From Oleomonas cavernae (GTDB taxonomy: Bacteria; Pseudomonadota; Alphaproteobacteria; Zavarziniales; Zavarziniaceae), in the NCBI RefSeq assembly GCF_003590945.1, contig NZ_QYUK01000011.1:3566909-3630908 (forward strand): a stretch of 64,000 bases of DNA, given 5' to 3'. Below, piece by piece: positions 54,100-62,841 of this stretch (position 1 is its first letter; every line of letters starts with the position of its first letter). A program made the position numbers and the translations under genes. The notes below the pieces were generated by a model. It was not told where the DNA came from and made no database searches. It saw only the letters and a program-made list of their open reading frames with translations.

Positions 54100-56442
54100 G
54101 TGCATATCGAGTTTCTCGAAATTGCTAATTTTAGGAAACTTCTATCGACACGCGTCGATCTCTCGAGCACGACCACATTATTCGTAGGAGCGAACAACAG
54201 CGGTAAGACTTCAGCGATGCTCGTGCTGCGACGGTTTCTTTCGCCTAGACGCTGTCCGTTCGAAATGCACGATTTCACCTTGTGTCACTGGCCGTCGATC
54301 ATCGCGCTCGGCTCAAAGTGGGTTGCGGCCCGGAATGCTGAGGAGGTGGTGGAGCTGGTCGTCGAGCCTTGGGTCAGCTCTTTGCCGACGCTCGACCTGT
54401 GGCTGCATGTTGAGACAGGCGAAATGCACCATGTCCGCGATCTCATCCCGACATTGGATTGGGAAGGCGGAAGGTTGGGTGTGCGGCTGCGTTATGAGCC
54501 CAAGGATCTTGGTCTGCTGTACAAAGCCTTCATAGGCGCCATAGGCGACGCCGAGGCCATGAAGGTGGCAGCTATCGCCGCCATGCAGGCCGACAATCCC
54601 GATGCTGATCCACCTCCTGCGCCGCCCAAGTTGACAATATGGCCTGAAAGCCTCGTCGACTTCCTGAGCAAACGCCTCTCCACGCACTTCACAATCCGCG
54701 CCTACTCATTGGATCCTGCTCAGCTAGCGCCGCCGGAGAAGTCACTCGCCAAGCCGCAGCTTCTGCCCAGCACCTCGCGGGCGATTGAGGGCGACCCGCT
54801 GAGCGGGCTGATCCGCGTGCACGATATATCCGCGCAGCGCGGATTCGGCGAGGAACAGCAGGTGCCGGAGGATGATGACTCCCCGGCTGCGGCGGCCGGA
54901 AGTCGCCTGTCCGATCAGCTAAAGAGCTACTACTCCAAGCACCTCGATCCCACGAAGGGGCCGGACCCGAAGGACCTTGGCGCCCTACAAGCGATCGAGG
55001 CTGCTCAGGACGCCTTTGACAAGCGTCTGACCGAAAGCTTCAAGGCTGCCTTCACCGAGGTCGAGGGAATGGGATATCCGGGCGTGACCGATCCGCGCCC
55101 CAGGGTGTCGACACGACTGAAGGCGATCGACGGGCTCAATCATAGCGCCGCGATTAGCTTCGAAGTCGACGTGATTGCCGAGGATGGGGCAACGACGCCT
55201 GTGTTGCGATTACCTGAAGCGAATAACGGGTTGGGTTATCAAAACCTGATATCGATGATCTTCCGCCTGATGAGCTTTCGCGACGCGTGGATGCGCGTTG
55301 GTAAGGCTTCGACCGGCCTCACAGCGGCCGCTACCGAGCCTCTGCACTTGGTCCTGGTCGAAGAGCCGGAGGCGCATCTGCATGCACAGGTGCAGCAGGT
55401 CTTTATCAAGAAGGCTTATGCCGTCTTGCGGGCCCATGAAGATTTAGGTGACAGCAAAAAGCTGCGGACCCAGCTCGTCGTCAGCACGCACTCAAGTCAC
55501 GTCGCGCACGAAACCTCATTCGCTTGCCTAAGATATTTTCGCCGCCTGCCGGCGGGCATGGCTGCCAAGGTGCCGGTTTCCACGGTGATCAACCTGTCGG
55601 AAGTCTTCGGCCTAGGAAGCGAGACCGAGCGCTTCGTTACCCGATATCTGCGTGCCCAGCATGCCGATCTCTTCTTTGCAGACGCAGCGATCCTCGTGGA
55701 GGGCCCTGCCGAACGGATGCTCGTGCCGAATTTCGTCCGAGCCCACTATGATGAACTAAACCAATGTTACATCACGCTGTTGGAGATCGGGGGGAGTCAC
55801 GCTCACCGGCTTAAGCCGCTCATAGATCACCTCGGGCTACTGACACTTATCATCACGGACTTGGATACGCTGGCGGAAACAGGTGGCGCATCGGTACAGC
55901 CTGCGAAGGGCGCTGGTCAGAAGACCAATAATGCAACGCTCAAGACTTGGGTGCCAGGGTTCGATGACGTCGATCAATTGATGTCTGCCGATGGCGCGGC
56001 CAAGACCTTGCGCGGGGGTGTGGACCCCCTCTTTGCGGTGCGGGCCGCCTTCCAGATGCCGATCGGCGTTACGACTACAGGCGTCGTGGGACCCGAAGTC
56101 GCATATCCCTACACGTTTGAGGATGCGCTCGCGTTTGAGAACCTTGGCGTCTTCTCGGCGCTCGCCGGAACGGGGCTGGTGCGAAAATTCCGGGACGCGA
56201 TCACCGCGGGCGGCGGGGCAACTGCCGTCGGTGAGCAAATGTATCTCGCACTGAAGAACGGCAAGAAGGCGGAATTCGCCCTCGACGTTCTCGAGGTCGA
56301 GAAGTTCGAGGAGATCGTCGTGCCCCGGTACATTGCTGAAGGGCTTGAGTGGCTGCTGTCTCAACTCAAGAAAAAGCAGGTCGAGATCCTCCCCCAGATC
56401 ATGGAAGGGCCTCCGGCACCACTCGAAGAGGTCGACGCATGA
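54100..56442 (+). CDS. OLD-family ATP-dependent nuclease with TOPRIM domain (GajA-like)
   Basis: A 780-residue class-2 OLD protein. The N-terminal ABC ATPase has Walker A (FVGANNSGKTSAML), and further on Walker B/signature parts (LVLVEEPEAHLHAQVQQ, LVVSTHSSHVAHE). The TOPRIM domain follows: ILVEGPAERMLVP for the glutamate and LIITDLDTL for DxD. I prefer the GTG at 54100, which begins VHIEFLEIANFRKL and has GGGGGGA in front; an ATG at 54049 would add 17 residues. It overlaps the UvrD-like gene by four bases, the layout of Gabija (GajA-GajB), though longer than typical GajA. Confidence 0.88.
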   Translation: MHIEFLEIANFRKLLSTRVDLSSTTTLFVGANNSGKTSAMLVLRRFLSPRRCPFEMHDFTLCHWPSIIALGSKWVAARNAEEVVELVVEPWVSSLPTLDLWLHVETGEMHHVRDLIPTLDWEGGRLGVRLRYEPKDLGLLYKAFIGAIGDAEAMKVAAIAAMQADNPDADPPPAPPKLTIWPESLVDFLSKRLSTHFTIRAYSLDPAQLAPPEKSLAKPQLLPSTSRAIEGDPLSGLIRVHDISAQRGFGEEQQVPEDDDSPAAAAGSRLSDQLKSYYSKHLDPTKGPDPKDLGALQAIEAAQDAFDKRLTESFKAAFTEVEGMGYPGVTDPRPRVSTRLKAIDGLNHSAAISFEVDVIAEDGATTPVLRLPEANNGLGYQNLISMIFRLMSFRDAWMRVGKASTGLTAAATEPLHLVLVEEPEAHLHAQVQQVFIKKAYAVLRAHEDLGDSKKLRTQLVVSTHSSHVAHETSFACLRYFRRLPAGMAAKVPVSTVINLSEVFGLGSETERFVTRYLRAQHADLFFADAAILVEGPAERMLVPNFVRAHYDELNQCYITLLEIGGSHAHRLKPLIDHLGLLTLIITDLDTLAETGGASVQPAKGAGQKTNNATLKTWVPGFDDVDQLMSADGAAKTLRGGVDPLFAVRAAFQMPIGVTTTGVVGPEVAYPYTFEDALAFENLGVFSALAGTGLVRKFRDAITAGGGATAVGEQMYLALKNGKKAEFALDVLEVEKFEEIVVPRYIAEGLEWLLSQLKKKQVEILPQIMEGPPAPLEEVDA

Positions 56443-58328
56443 GCGCCATTGACGATGCATTCGACGCCGAGGCCGACGAAGCAATCCTCGCCTGCCTCGA
56501 CATAGAGAAGCCCAGGAGCTTTTTTCTTTACGCCGGCGCGGGCTCGGGAAAGACCCGCTCGCTCGTCGAAGCGATACGCGCCGTGTGTCGAGACCAAGGG
56601 CGGCGCCTCTCGCTTACCGGTCAAAAGATTGGTGTGATCACGTATACGAACGCAGCCTGCGACGAAATCAAGCAGCGCCTTGAGTTCGATCCGCGCGTGG
56701 AGGTGTCGACAATTCACGCCTTCGCCTGGTCGCTGATTGCTGGCTATGATTCTGATATTCGCAGGTGGGTGGCGACCAGGCTGCTCCAAGATATCGTCGA
56801 GCTGGAAGAGGCGCAGGCCAAGGGTCGAGCGAACAGCAAAGCGGCGTCGGATCGGGCTCGTTCCATCGAGAGCAAACGGCGCCGCCACGCCAACCTCCCT
56901 GGCATCACTCGTTTCGTATATAGCCCCACCAGCGATAACCGGACGCGCGACTCTCTCAGCCATGCCGAGGTCATTGCCATGACCGCGGATTTCCTGAGCG
57001 CAAAGCCGGGCCTTCGCCGCCTGCTCGCGACCCGCTTCCCCATCCTGTTGATCGACGAGAGCCAAGATACAAGCCGGCGGCTTATGGAAGCCTTGCTCGA
57101 CGTCGAGGCGGGATACCGTGACGCCTTCTGCCTTGGCCTATTCGGCGACACGATGCAGCGCATCTACGCGGATGGGAAAGAGCACTTGGCCGAAGCAATC
57201 CCGGCAGAGTGGGCGAAACCGCGAAAGCGGATGAACCATCGGTGCCCGACGCGGGTCATCAGCCTGATCAATCAAATCCGCCGCGATGAGGACGGTGAGG
57301 AGCAAACGCCGCGAAGCGACGCCGAGCCAGGCATCGTTCGCCTATTCGTCGTGCCGCAGGCGACCGTCGACAAGACCGCCGCCGAGGCTGCGATCGCAAC
57401 GCGAATGGCGGAAATCACCGGCGACCGAAGCTGGGCGGCTGGATCGGATGCGATCAAGACGCTCGCCCTGGAGCATCTGATGTCGGCGCGGCGCTTCGAG
57501 TTTGAGCAGTTTTTCGAGCCTCTCTACGCCGTCGAGCGAATTCGAACGAGCTTCTTACAAGGCTCCGGCGCCGGCATCGGCCTATTCACCCGGGAAATAT
57601 TGCCGCTCGTTGCTGCGTTGCGCGAGGGCGATCGGTTCGCGGCAGCGGCGATCGCGAGGCGCACATCGCCTCTGCTCGACAGGAAGGCGCTCGAAGCGGC
57701 AGGCGAGAAGCAAATCGAGATCCTCGGGAATGTGAGGGCGGCTTGCGAGGGGCTCCTGGCACTGGTGGATGCCAAGGATGCGCCGACCGCGCGCACTGTC
57801 CTCCGTTACGTCGCTGAAACCAACCTCTTCACCATTCCGGACGTTCTCGCGCCATTCACGGCGGCCGATGTGACCGGCGCCGATAGTGACGCGGAAGAGG
57901 ATGAGGACGAAGCCGATCAGAAGAGCGAGCTTGGAGGGTGGCGATTGGCGCTCGAAGCGCCGTTTGAGCAGATCGCGAAATACGACCGCTATGTTCGCGG
58001 CGTCTCGCAGTTCGACACGCACCAAGGTGTGAAGGGACTTGAGTTTCCGCGCGTGATGGTCGTCGTCAGCGACGACGAGGCGCGTGGGTTCATGTTCTCC
58101 TATGACAAGCTCTTCGGCGCCAAGGAAAAGAGCAAGACCGATCTGGACAATGAGGCGGCTGGTAAGGAAACCACTGTCGATCGCACCCGGCGCCTCTTCT
58201 ATGTGACATGTAGCCGGGCCGAGCGAAGTCTCGCCGTCGTGTATTACGCGGCGCAGCCGACAATGGCGCGTGACGCCATGATTAGGCAAGCTTTGTTTGA
58301 CGCTGAAGAGATAGAGTTGATCGCGTAG
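56439..58328 (+). CDS. UvrD/Rep-like superfamily-1 helicase (GajB-like)
   Basis: A 629-residue helicase with all main motifs: FLYAGAGSGKTRSLVEA (Walker A), VITYTNAACDEIKQRL (Ia), LIDESQDTSRRLME (II), FGDTMQRIYADG (III), MNHRCPTRVISLINQIR (IV), THQGVKGLEFPRVMVV (V) and LFYVTCSRAERSLAVVY (VI). Its ATG overlaps the stop of the OLD gene. In Gabija the helicase senses or feeds DNA ends to the nuclease; that role is expected here. It is longer than the usual GajB, so a sister subtype is possible. Confidence 0.88.
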   Translation: MSAIDDAFDAEADEAILACLDIEKPRSFFLYAGAGSGKTRSLVEAIRAVCRDQGRRLSLTGQKIGVITYTNAACDEIKQRLEFDPRVEVSTIHAFAWSLIAGYDSDIRRWVATRLLQDIVELEEAQAKGRANSKAASDRARSIESKRRRHANLPGITRFVYSPTSDNRTRDSLSHAEVIAMTADFLSAKPGLRRLLATRFPILLIDESQDTSRRLMEALLDVEAGYRDAFCLGLFGDTMQRIYADGKEHLAEAIPAEWAKPRKRMNHRCPTRVISLINQIRRDEDGEEQTPRSDAEPGIVRLFVVPQATVDKTAAEAAIATRMAEITGDRSWAAGSDAIKTLALEHLMSARRFEFEQFFEPLYAVERIRTSFLQGSGAGIGLFTREILPLVAALREGDRFAAAAIARRTSPLLDRKALEAAGEKQIEILGNVRAACEGLLALVDAKDAPTARTVLRYVAETNLFTIPDVLAPFTAADVTGADSDAEEDEDEADQKSELGGWRLALEAPFEQIAKYDRYVRGVSQFDTHQGVKGLEFPRVMVVVSDDEARGFMFSYDKLFGAKEKSKTDLDNEAAGKETTVDRTRRLFYVTCSRAERSLAVVYYAAQPTMARDAMIRQALFDAEEIELIA

Positions 58329-58578
58329 ATTGTGGGATGGAATTACGGAGTGTGCGACGGAAGGAAAAACAACAAGCTCATGGTTCAGCGCCTATCGGCT
58401 GCTTTGGTCAATCCGAGGAGGCGGCCGCGTGATCCGGATTGACGTCCACCATCTCCTAGCCTCGCTTACCTATCTTGCCTGCAAGACCTTTTCTTCATTG
58501 ACTTTTCTTCGCTGCCATGGGGGTCATTCCGACGCCGATTCACTCCCGAGGCTACACCACGAGCGAAGGAGCCGGCTC

Positions 58579-58769
58579 GGTCCGCCAATCGGCCGTTTGA
58601 CGACCAAATCGCAGCCTGTCCGTGAACGATACAGACGATGGTTTTCCGGACAATTTGATTGTCGGACGGGTTTGCGGACAAAGGCTGGTGTTGAGATGGC
58701 GGCGTCCTGCCGGGTCCCCTTGAAGGGCCACCTTCAACGTTCTCGGTCGTCTCGGGTGCAGCTGCGCGG
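58579..58769. repeat. Dispersed repeat, copy B
   Basis: The same ~170-base sequence as 31562-31729, with an extra segment of about 30 bases near 58651-58680 that includes a second CGGACGGGTTTGCGGACA. Copies A and B are in the same orientation, 27 kb apart, and flank the relaxase, catabolic and defence regions. Confidence 0.8.
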
Positions 58770-58879
58770 CGCTCCCTTGCGGGCATTCACTTTGGATAAC
58801 TTTGGTCGCCTGCGGCGGAAAGCTCCGTAGCGGCGATCATTGGTTCCAATGGGCACGTGTGGCACGATGAAAGCTTAAG

Positions 58880-58953
58880 CGACTAAACTCCCGAAAAATT
58901 ATCCAATCTTATCAATAGCTTCCAGTGCCCATCTTCGTTTCCTAGACCACGCC
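58880..58953. repeat. 74-bp direct repeat, left copy
   Basis: Nearly identical to 60196-60268 (shared AATTATCCAATCTTATCAAT and TTTCCTAGACCACGCC). On the minus strand it reads as a gene end (AWSRKRRWALEAIDKIG, then stop). The two copies flank the toxin-antitoxin pair. Confidence 0.85.
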
Positions 58954-59031
58954 AAATGCGCCATAAGCATAGGATCTTGCCATGCTTTCCGGCGACGCCG
59001 GCCTACCTCAGTAGATACCCAAAAGCCGACG

Positions 59032-59679
59032 TCATGGCCCCAGCTCAATAGCCGCTTGAGCGATTGGCCGCGCCCATTCGGGGATAGCACCCAAGGCCAC
59101 CACATCGTGCTCGTCGGGGAACACCATTTTGCCGGCGACCACCTCCAGCACGAGTACCGGATCAGGAATTTCCTCACCCGGCGCCACGTCCACGCTGTTG
59201 TCGAACACCTGCAGGTACGCCAGCAACGGCAGCAGTTTGATCAGGTTGGCGCGCGATGCGACCCAGCGCTCACGGATCTTGCTCTCCGGGATGTCGTGGC
59301 CGCCGTTGGCAACGCGTGATCGCACCCGCTCGATGTGTTGCTGGGGAGACGAGAGACCGCAGAACAGCATGACGACGTCGTGGGTGTGGGAGGCTTTCGC
59401 GAGCAAGGCGGGCATCGTCCGCGCGCCCAGGGTGGTCTCGAAGGCGTAGTTCGTGCCCTGGGCAATGGCCGCCTCGAGCTGGTCGCGGCCAAAGGCCCAT
59501 GCCCGAGCATTGGCCGCGGCGAGATCCATGCCCAATTGAGCCATCAGTTCGCGCGTGTAGGTGTCCGGGTTGAACCAGGTCAGACCATGCTCGACCAACA
59601 TGGCGCCGCCAACCGAGCTTTTGCCGGCGCCGTTGACACCGGCCAGCACGAAGATGAACGGGCGCGCCGTCCCGGCCAT
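59032..59679 (-). CDS. Zeta-toxin-like P-loop kinase
   Basis: A 215-residue P-loop protein with VLAGVNGAGKSSVGGAMLV as Walker A, NPDTYTRELMAQLGMD after it, and NYAFETTLGARTMPALL, all typical of zeta-like kinases. Zeta toxins phosphorylate UDP-N-acetylglucosamine and stop wall synthesis; specificity here is inferred. Its ATG (59677-59679) overlaps the expected TGA of the antitoxin (TGATG), explaining the lack of its own ribosome-binding site. Confidence 0.8.
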   Translation of the reverse strand: MAGTARPFIFVLAGVNGAGKSSVGGAMLVEHGLTWFNPDTYTRELMAQLGMDLAAANARAWAFGRDQLEAAIAQGTNYAFETTLGARTMPALLAKASHTHDVVMLFCGLSSPQQHIERVRSRVANGGHDIPESKIRERWVASRANLIKLLPLLAYLQVFDNSVDVAPGEEIPDPVLVLEVVAGKMVFPDEHDVVALGAIPEWARPIAQAAIELGP

Positions 59680-60025
59680 CAATAGGAGGTACCCGCCTTC
59701 GGCCGGCGGGCCAGTTTGCCCGGGCCTTGACCAGGGCGGCAACCTTCTGCGCGGCGTCTTGCTGCTGCAGAACGGCCAGGCGTTCATTGAAGCGATTGGC
59801 CAGCTCATCCAGCGCCCCCTGCTCGCGCACCTTGAGCGCGAGGACGTCCTGAACCAGTTGGCGATAGGTCGCCGCGTCCAGCAAGACCATCTCAATCGCC
59901 GCATGATTGGTAACGGCGACACTGCCCGACTGGCGGACAAGGCGGACCACATCGGCCCACTTGTTTTTCACCTGGGACGCGTTCTGCCGGGGAAGCTCCT
60001 CGATATTGGGGAGTTGAGTGATCAT
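59679..60025 (-). CDS. Antitoxin, Phd/YefM-like, probably one-base frameshift near its end
   Basis: About 115 residues: MITQLPNIEELPRQNASQVK, then the Phd/YefM-like DNA-binding start NKWADVVRLVRQSGSVAVTN and LDAATYRQLV, and a helical tail (ELANRFNERLAVLQQQDAAQ). As read, the frame runs on through the toxin gene to 59270, but one extra G near 59696 gives a stop at 59679-59681 that overlaps the toxin ATG. That is the normal layout, so I take the shorter end. Confidence 0.7.
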
Positions 60026-60077
60026 GGTGCGATCTCGCTAGCGGATGATCAGGCTTACGCGGACAGGATAGATCAAA

Positions 60078-60105
60078 TTTCTAATTTTTCCTAATTTAGC
60101 TATTT
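60078..60105 (-). promoter_or_regulatory. AT-rich promoter/operator region of the toxin-antitoxin operon
   Basis: A locally AT-rich stretch with CTAATTT repeated at 60081 and 60091, exactly one helical turn apart, lies about 55 bases upstream of the antitoxin start. It probably holds the promoter and antitoxin-binding sites. Confidence 0.4.
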
Positions 60106-60195
60106 TGGGCAATTTATGCCACCCACGGCGGAACGTTCGGAGAGGCCATCATTTGGTCCTGGTGGGCACTTGGTGGGCACAGGTAGCGCACAAGA

Positions 60196-60268
60196 CGACT
60201 AAACTCTCAAAAATTATCCAATCTTATCAATATCTTCCATTGCCTATCTTCATTTCCTAGACCACGCC
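60196..60268. repeat. 74-bp direct repeat, right copy
   Basis: Partner of 58880-58953, same orientation. From 60269 to 60685 I see no gene, only shadows of other frames. Confidence 0.85.
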
Positions 60269-60685
60269 GAGCGATCGCCGGGCCGATGTTCTTCCCGGCG
60301 ACATTCGCCCGGATATCCCAAACTTTGAAGCGGGTTGGGAAGATTTGCTCGCCTTCCGAAGGCGATGCAACACACGGTGATCGGGTAAGCCTGTCTCGAT
60401 TGTGCCCCTGCGCCTGGTGCAGGTGGCGGTTCTTGGGCGTCGATCGCTGGCAGGGCCGTCGGTTAGGGCGTGGCCTTGCCCGCGGCCCTGCCCGAATGGC
60501 AGCGCCATCTCCCGACCGACCCGCAGACCTCGGGAGGCTTGCTCGTCGCCTGTGCGCCGACGTAACCTGTTGCGATCCCAACGGCCCAATGGTGCAGCGC
60601 GCCGCCCAAACGCACCGATGTTGCAGGCATGCCATTTGATAGGCTCTGTTCGCCTGGACGCGATGGATTCTAGAGGAAACACAGC

Positions 60686-61078
60686 ATGGATCGATTCACC
60701 GGCGGGTGCCTGTGCGGCAACGTCAAAATCGTGGCGTCGGGTCGCCCGTACCGGGTCGGCCTTTGTCACTGCCTCGACTGCCGCAAGCATCATGGGGCGC
60801 TTTTTCACGCTTCCGCGATCTTCCCTCAGGATGCCGTGACCATCGCTGGCGAAACGCAGGACTACCGCGGCCGGTTTTTCTGTCCGCGCTGCGGCTCCTC
60901 CGTCTTCGCCCGCAGCGCCGACGAAATCGAAGTGAACCTGGGCTCCCTGGATGCCCCGGACCAACTGACGCCGACCTACGAAAACTGGACCATCCGTCGC
61001 GAGTCCTGGTTGCCGCCGTTTCCGCTCAAGCGACGCTACGAGCGCGATCGCGAGGCCACGGGTCGCTTCGAGGACTAG
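60686..61078 (+). CDS. GFA (CENP-V/glutathione-dependent formaldehyde-activating) family protein
   Basis: A 130-residue zinc protein with the GFA cysteine pattern: GGCLCGNVKI, GLCHCLDCRKHHGALF, and FFCPRCGSSVFARSADE. The family includes Gfa, but most members have no proven reaction. GAGGA precedes the ATG. It points towards the convergent TetR gene, with 16 bases between. Confidence 0.9.
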   Translation: MDRFTGGCLCGNVKIVASGRPYRVGLCHCLDCRKHHGALFHASAIFPQDAVTIAGETQDYRGRFFCPRCGSSVFARSADEIEVNLGSLDAPDQLTPTYENWTIRRESWLPPFPLKRRYERDREATGRFED

Positions 61079-61094
61079 GCCGCAGGCGGCAGGA

Positions 61095-61697
61095 TCAGCG
61101 TTCGGCCGCCAGCGCGTCGAACGCTTCGTGCAGCAGCACTGCGATGGGCCGTTTGCCGGCCTCCCGGCTCAAGGCATCGAACGAAAGACGCATCGCGCCA
61201 ACGGCCAGCATGGCGACGAGCCTGAGGCCGGTTTCGCGCTCAGGCGCCGGCCATCGTTCGCGCAGGGCCTCGAACAGCGCCCGCTCGTGCTGGATGTAGG
61301 TCGCCTGCTTGCGCGCCTGAACGGCTTGGCTGGAGCGCATGAGGCGGTCGATAGCGATCATGTCGTCGGCGGGGATGGGCGCGCAAACCTTCACGATCGC
61401 ATCGCGAATGGCGTCGAGCGGCCGGCTGTCCGGCGGTGCGCTTCGCAGTGCGGCGACGAGCATGTCGCCCATGCCGCTTTGGAGCGACAGCAGAATGTCG
61501 TCCTTGGACTTGAAATAATAGAAGAACGTACGCCGGGAAATGCCTGCCTCGGCTGCGATCTCGTCGAGCGTCGTCGCCGCATAACCTTTCTCGATGAAAA
61601 GGCGAATGCCGGCATCCGTGATGCGCCGCAGGGTCTCGCGGCGCTTGCGCCCCCGCAGGCCCTCGCCGGGCGCCGTCGTGTCGCTGCTCTTCGTCAT
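61095..61697 (-). CDS. TetR-family transcriptional regulator
   Basis: A 200-residue regulator: helix-turn-helix at about residues 22-66 (RITDAGIRLFIEKGYAATTL, then AGISRRTFFYYFKSKDDI) and an AcrR-type C-terminal domain. It is divergent from the SDR gene, with repeated CACTnAGTG-like sites between them. The ATG at 61697 is right for the family; longer frames to 62588 read through the SDR gene. Confidence 0.88.
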   Translation of the reverse strand: MTKSSDTTAPGEGLRGRKRRETLRRITDAGIRLFIEKGYAATTLDEIAAEAGISRRTFFYYFKSKDDILLSLQSGMGDMLVAALRSAPPDSRPLDAIRDAIVKVCAPIPADDMIAIDRLMRSSQAVQARKQATYIQHERALFEALRERWPAPERETGLRLVAMLAVGAMRLSFDALSREAGKRPIAVLLHEAFDALAAER

Positions 61698-61716
61698 GAA
61701 ACTAACCCGTTGAAAA

Positions 61717-61754
61717 TTACACTCAGTGCAATATAATTCTACACCAAGTGCGAT
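61717..61754. promoter_or_regulatory. Paired operator half-sites between TetR and SDR genes
   Basis: TTACACTCAGTGCAAT (61717-61732) and CTACACCAAGTGCGAT (61739-61754) share TACACYVAGTGCRAT, 22 bases apart (two helical turns). The first is close to a palindrome. Likely sites for the divergent TetR protein. Confidence 0.55.
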
Positions 61755-61772
61755 TTTTATAAAGGGAAGACC

Positions 61773-62687
61773 ATGGCAAAGTGGACGGTATCGGACATTC
61801 CGTCTCAACAAGGCCGCGCGGCCGTCGTCACGGGCACTGGGGGACTTGGGTTTGAGGATGCCCTGGCCCTGGCGCGGGCGGGCTGCGAGGTCATCGTCGC
61901 CGGCCGCAATGCCCAAAAAGGTGCGGCTGCGGTCGCGAGAATCCGCGCCGAGGTGCCATCGGCGGCCATCCGGTTCGAGCAGGTCGATCTTGCCAGCCTC
62001 GCGTCCGTTGCCGACTTCGGCGAACGGTTGCGCGGCCAGCGGGACAACCTCGATCTGCTGATCAACAATGCCGGTGTGATGGTGCCGCCGCAGCGCCAGG
62101 AAACGGTGGACGGTTTCGAATTGCAGTTCGGCACCAACCATCTCGGCCACTTCGCGCTCACGGGTCAGCTCATGCCGCTTCTGCGCAAGGGCAGGGATGC
62201 GCGCGTGGTCACGCTGTCGAGCATTGCCGCGCGCAACGGGGCGATCGACTTCGACGATCTCAACGCGGAGAAGAGCTACCGGCCGATGCCGGTCTACAGC
62301 CAGTCGAAACTCGCCTGTCTGATGTTTGCCTTCGAGTTGCAGCGGCGCAGTGACGCGGGGGCGTGGGGCATCACCAGCATCGCCGCGCATCCGGGCATTT
62401 CCCGCACGGACCTTTTGCACAACGCTCCCGGCCGTTGGAGTGCCATGGGCGTGGCGCGATCCTTGTTCTGGTTCCTGTTCCAGCCCGTGGCGCAGGGCGC
62501 GCTCCCGACGCTGTTTGCCGCCACCGCGCCTCTTGCCAAGGCCGGCGCCTATTACGGCCCGGACAGGATGAGCGAAACGCGGGGGCACCCGGCCCTGTCA
62601 AAAGTCCCGCCGCAAGCGTTGGACCGGGCTGCTGCCGCGCGTCTCTGGGACATCTCGCAAGCGCTGACCGCGGTCCGCTTCGGCTAG
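61773..62687 (+). CDS. Short-chain dehydrogenase/reductase (SDR), retinol-dehydrogenase-like
   Basis: A 304-residue classical-type SDR. The NAD(P) site is AVVTGTGGLGFEDALALA, followed by LLINNAGVMVPP, the catalytic serine in VVTLSSIAA and YSQSKLACLMFAFEL with tyrosine and lysine. The GxGG pattern TGTGGLG departs a little from TGxxxGIG. Substrate unknown (alcohol/ketone). GGGAAG lies before the ATG. Confidence 0.9.
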   Translation: MAKWTVSDIPSQQGRAAVVTGTGGLGFEDALALARAGCEVIVAGRNAQKGAAAVARIRAEVPSAAIRFEQVDLASLASVADFGERLRGQRDNLDLLINNAGVMVPPQRQETVDGFELQFGTNHLGHFALTGQLMPLLRKGRDARVVTLSSIAARNGAIDFDDLNAEKSYRPMPVYSQSKLACLMFAFELQRRSDAGAWGITSIAAHPGISRTDLLHNAPGRWSAMGVARSLFWFLFQPVAQGALPTLFAATAPLAKAGAYYGPDRMSETRGHPALSKVPPQALDRAAAARLWDISQALTAVRFG

Positions 62688-62784
62688 CCACTTCAAGCTC
62701 GGCACGCATTCGAGCCAGGTCGATGCGACAGGCAGGAGCGCGCTTCGGCCGATGTGCCAGGGCTTGTTCCGGAATGGCAGGATT

Positions 62785-62829
62785 TGGCGCGCCCGAAGAG
62801 ATTCGAACTCCTGACCCCCAGATTCGTAG
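62785..62829 (-). other. 3' half of a tRNA-Arg gene (attachment-site scar)
   Basis: On the minus strand the sequence gives the anticodon loop CTACGAA (ACG), variable region, T arm AGGAG-TTCGAAT-CTCTT, acceptor CGGGCGC, discriminator G and CCA. The 5' side beyond the loop does not pair (CCGCA against TCTGG), so the 5' half is missing. Such 3' fragments are left by integration into a tRNA; the element would lie to the right (above 62830). Confidence 0.7.
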
Positions 62830-62841
62830 TGCGGCCGGTCA

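Larger units (their letters stand above)
58329..59031. other. Gene-free region at the right edge of the defence island
   Basis: No convincing gene. It holds dispersed repeat copy B (58579-58769) and the left copy of the 74-bp direct repeat (58880-58953). Confidence 0.5.

Noticed and set aside
59270-60025. 251-residue antitoxin
   Set aside because: The long tail is antisense-like sequence within the toxin gene in another frame; one added base gives a normal TGATG overlap.
61095-62588. 497-residue TetR protein
   Set aside because: The first ~300 residues are antisense to the SDR gene; the real ATG is at 61697.
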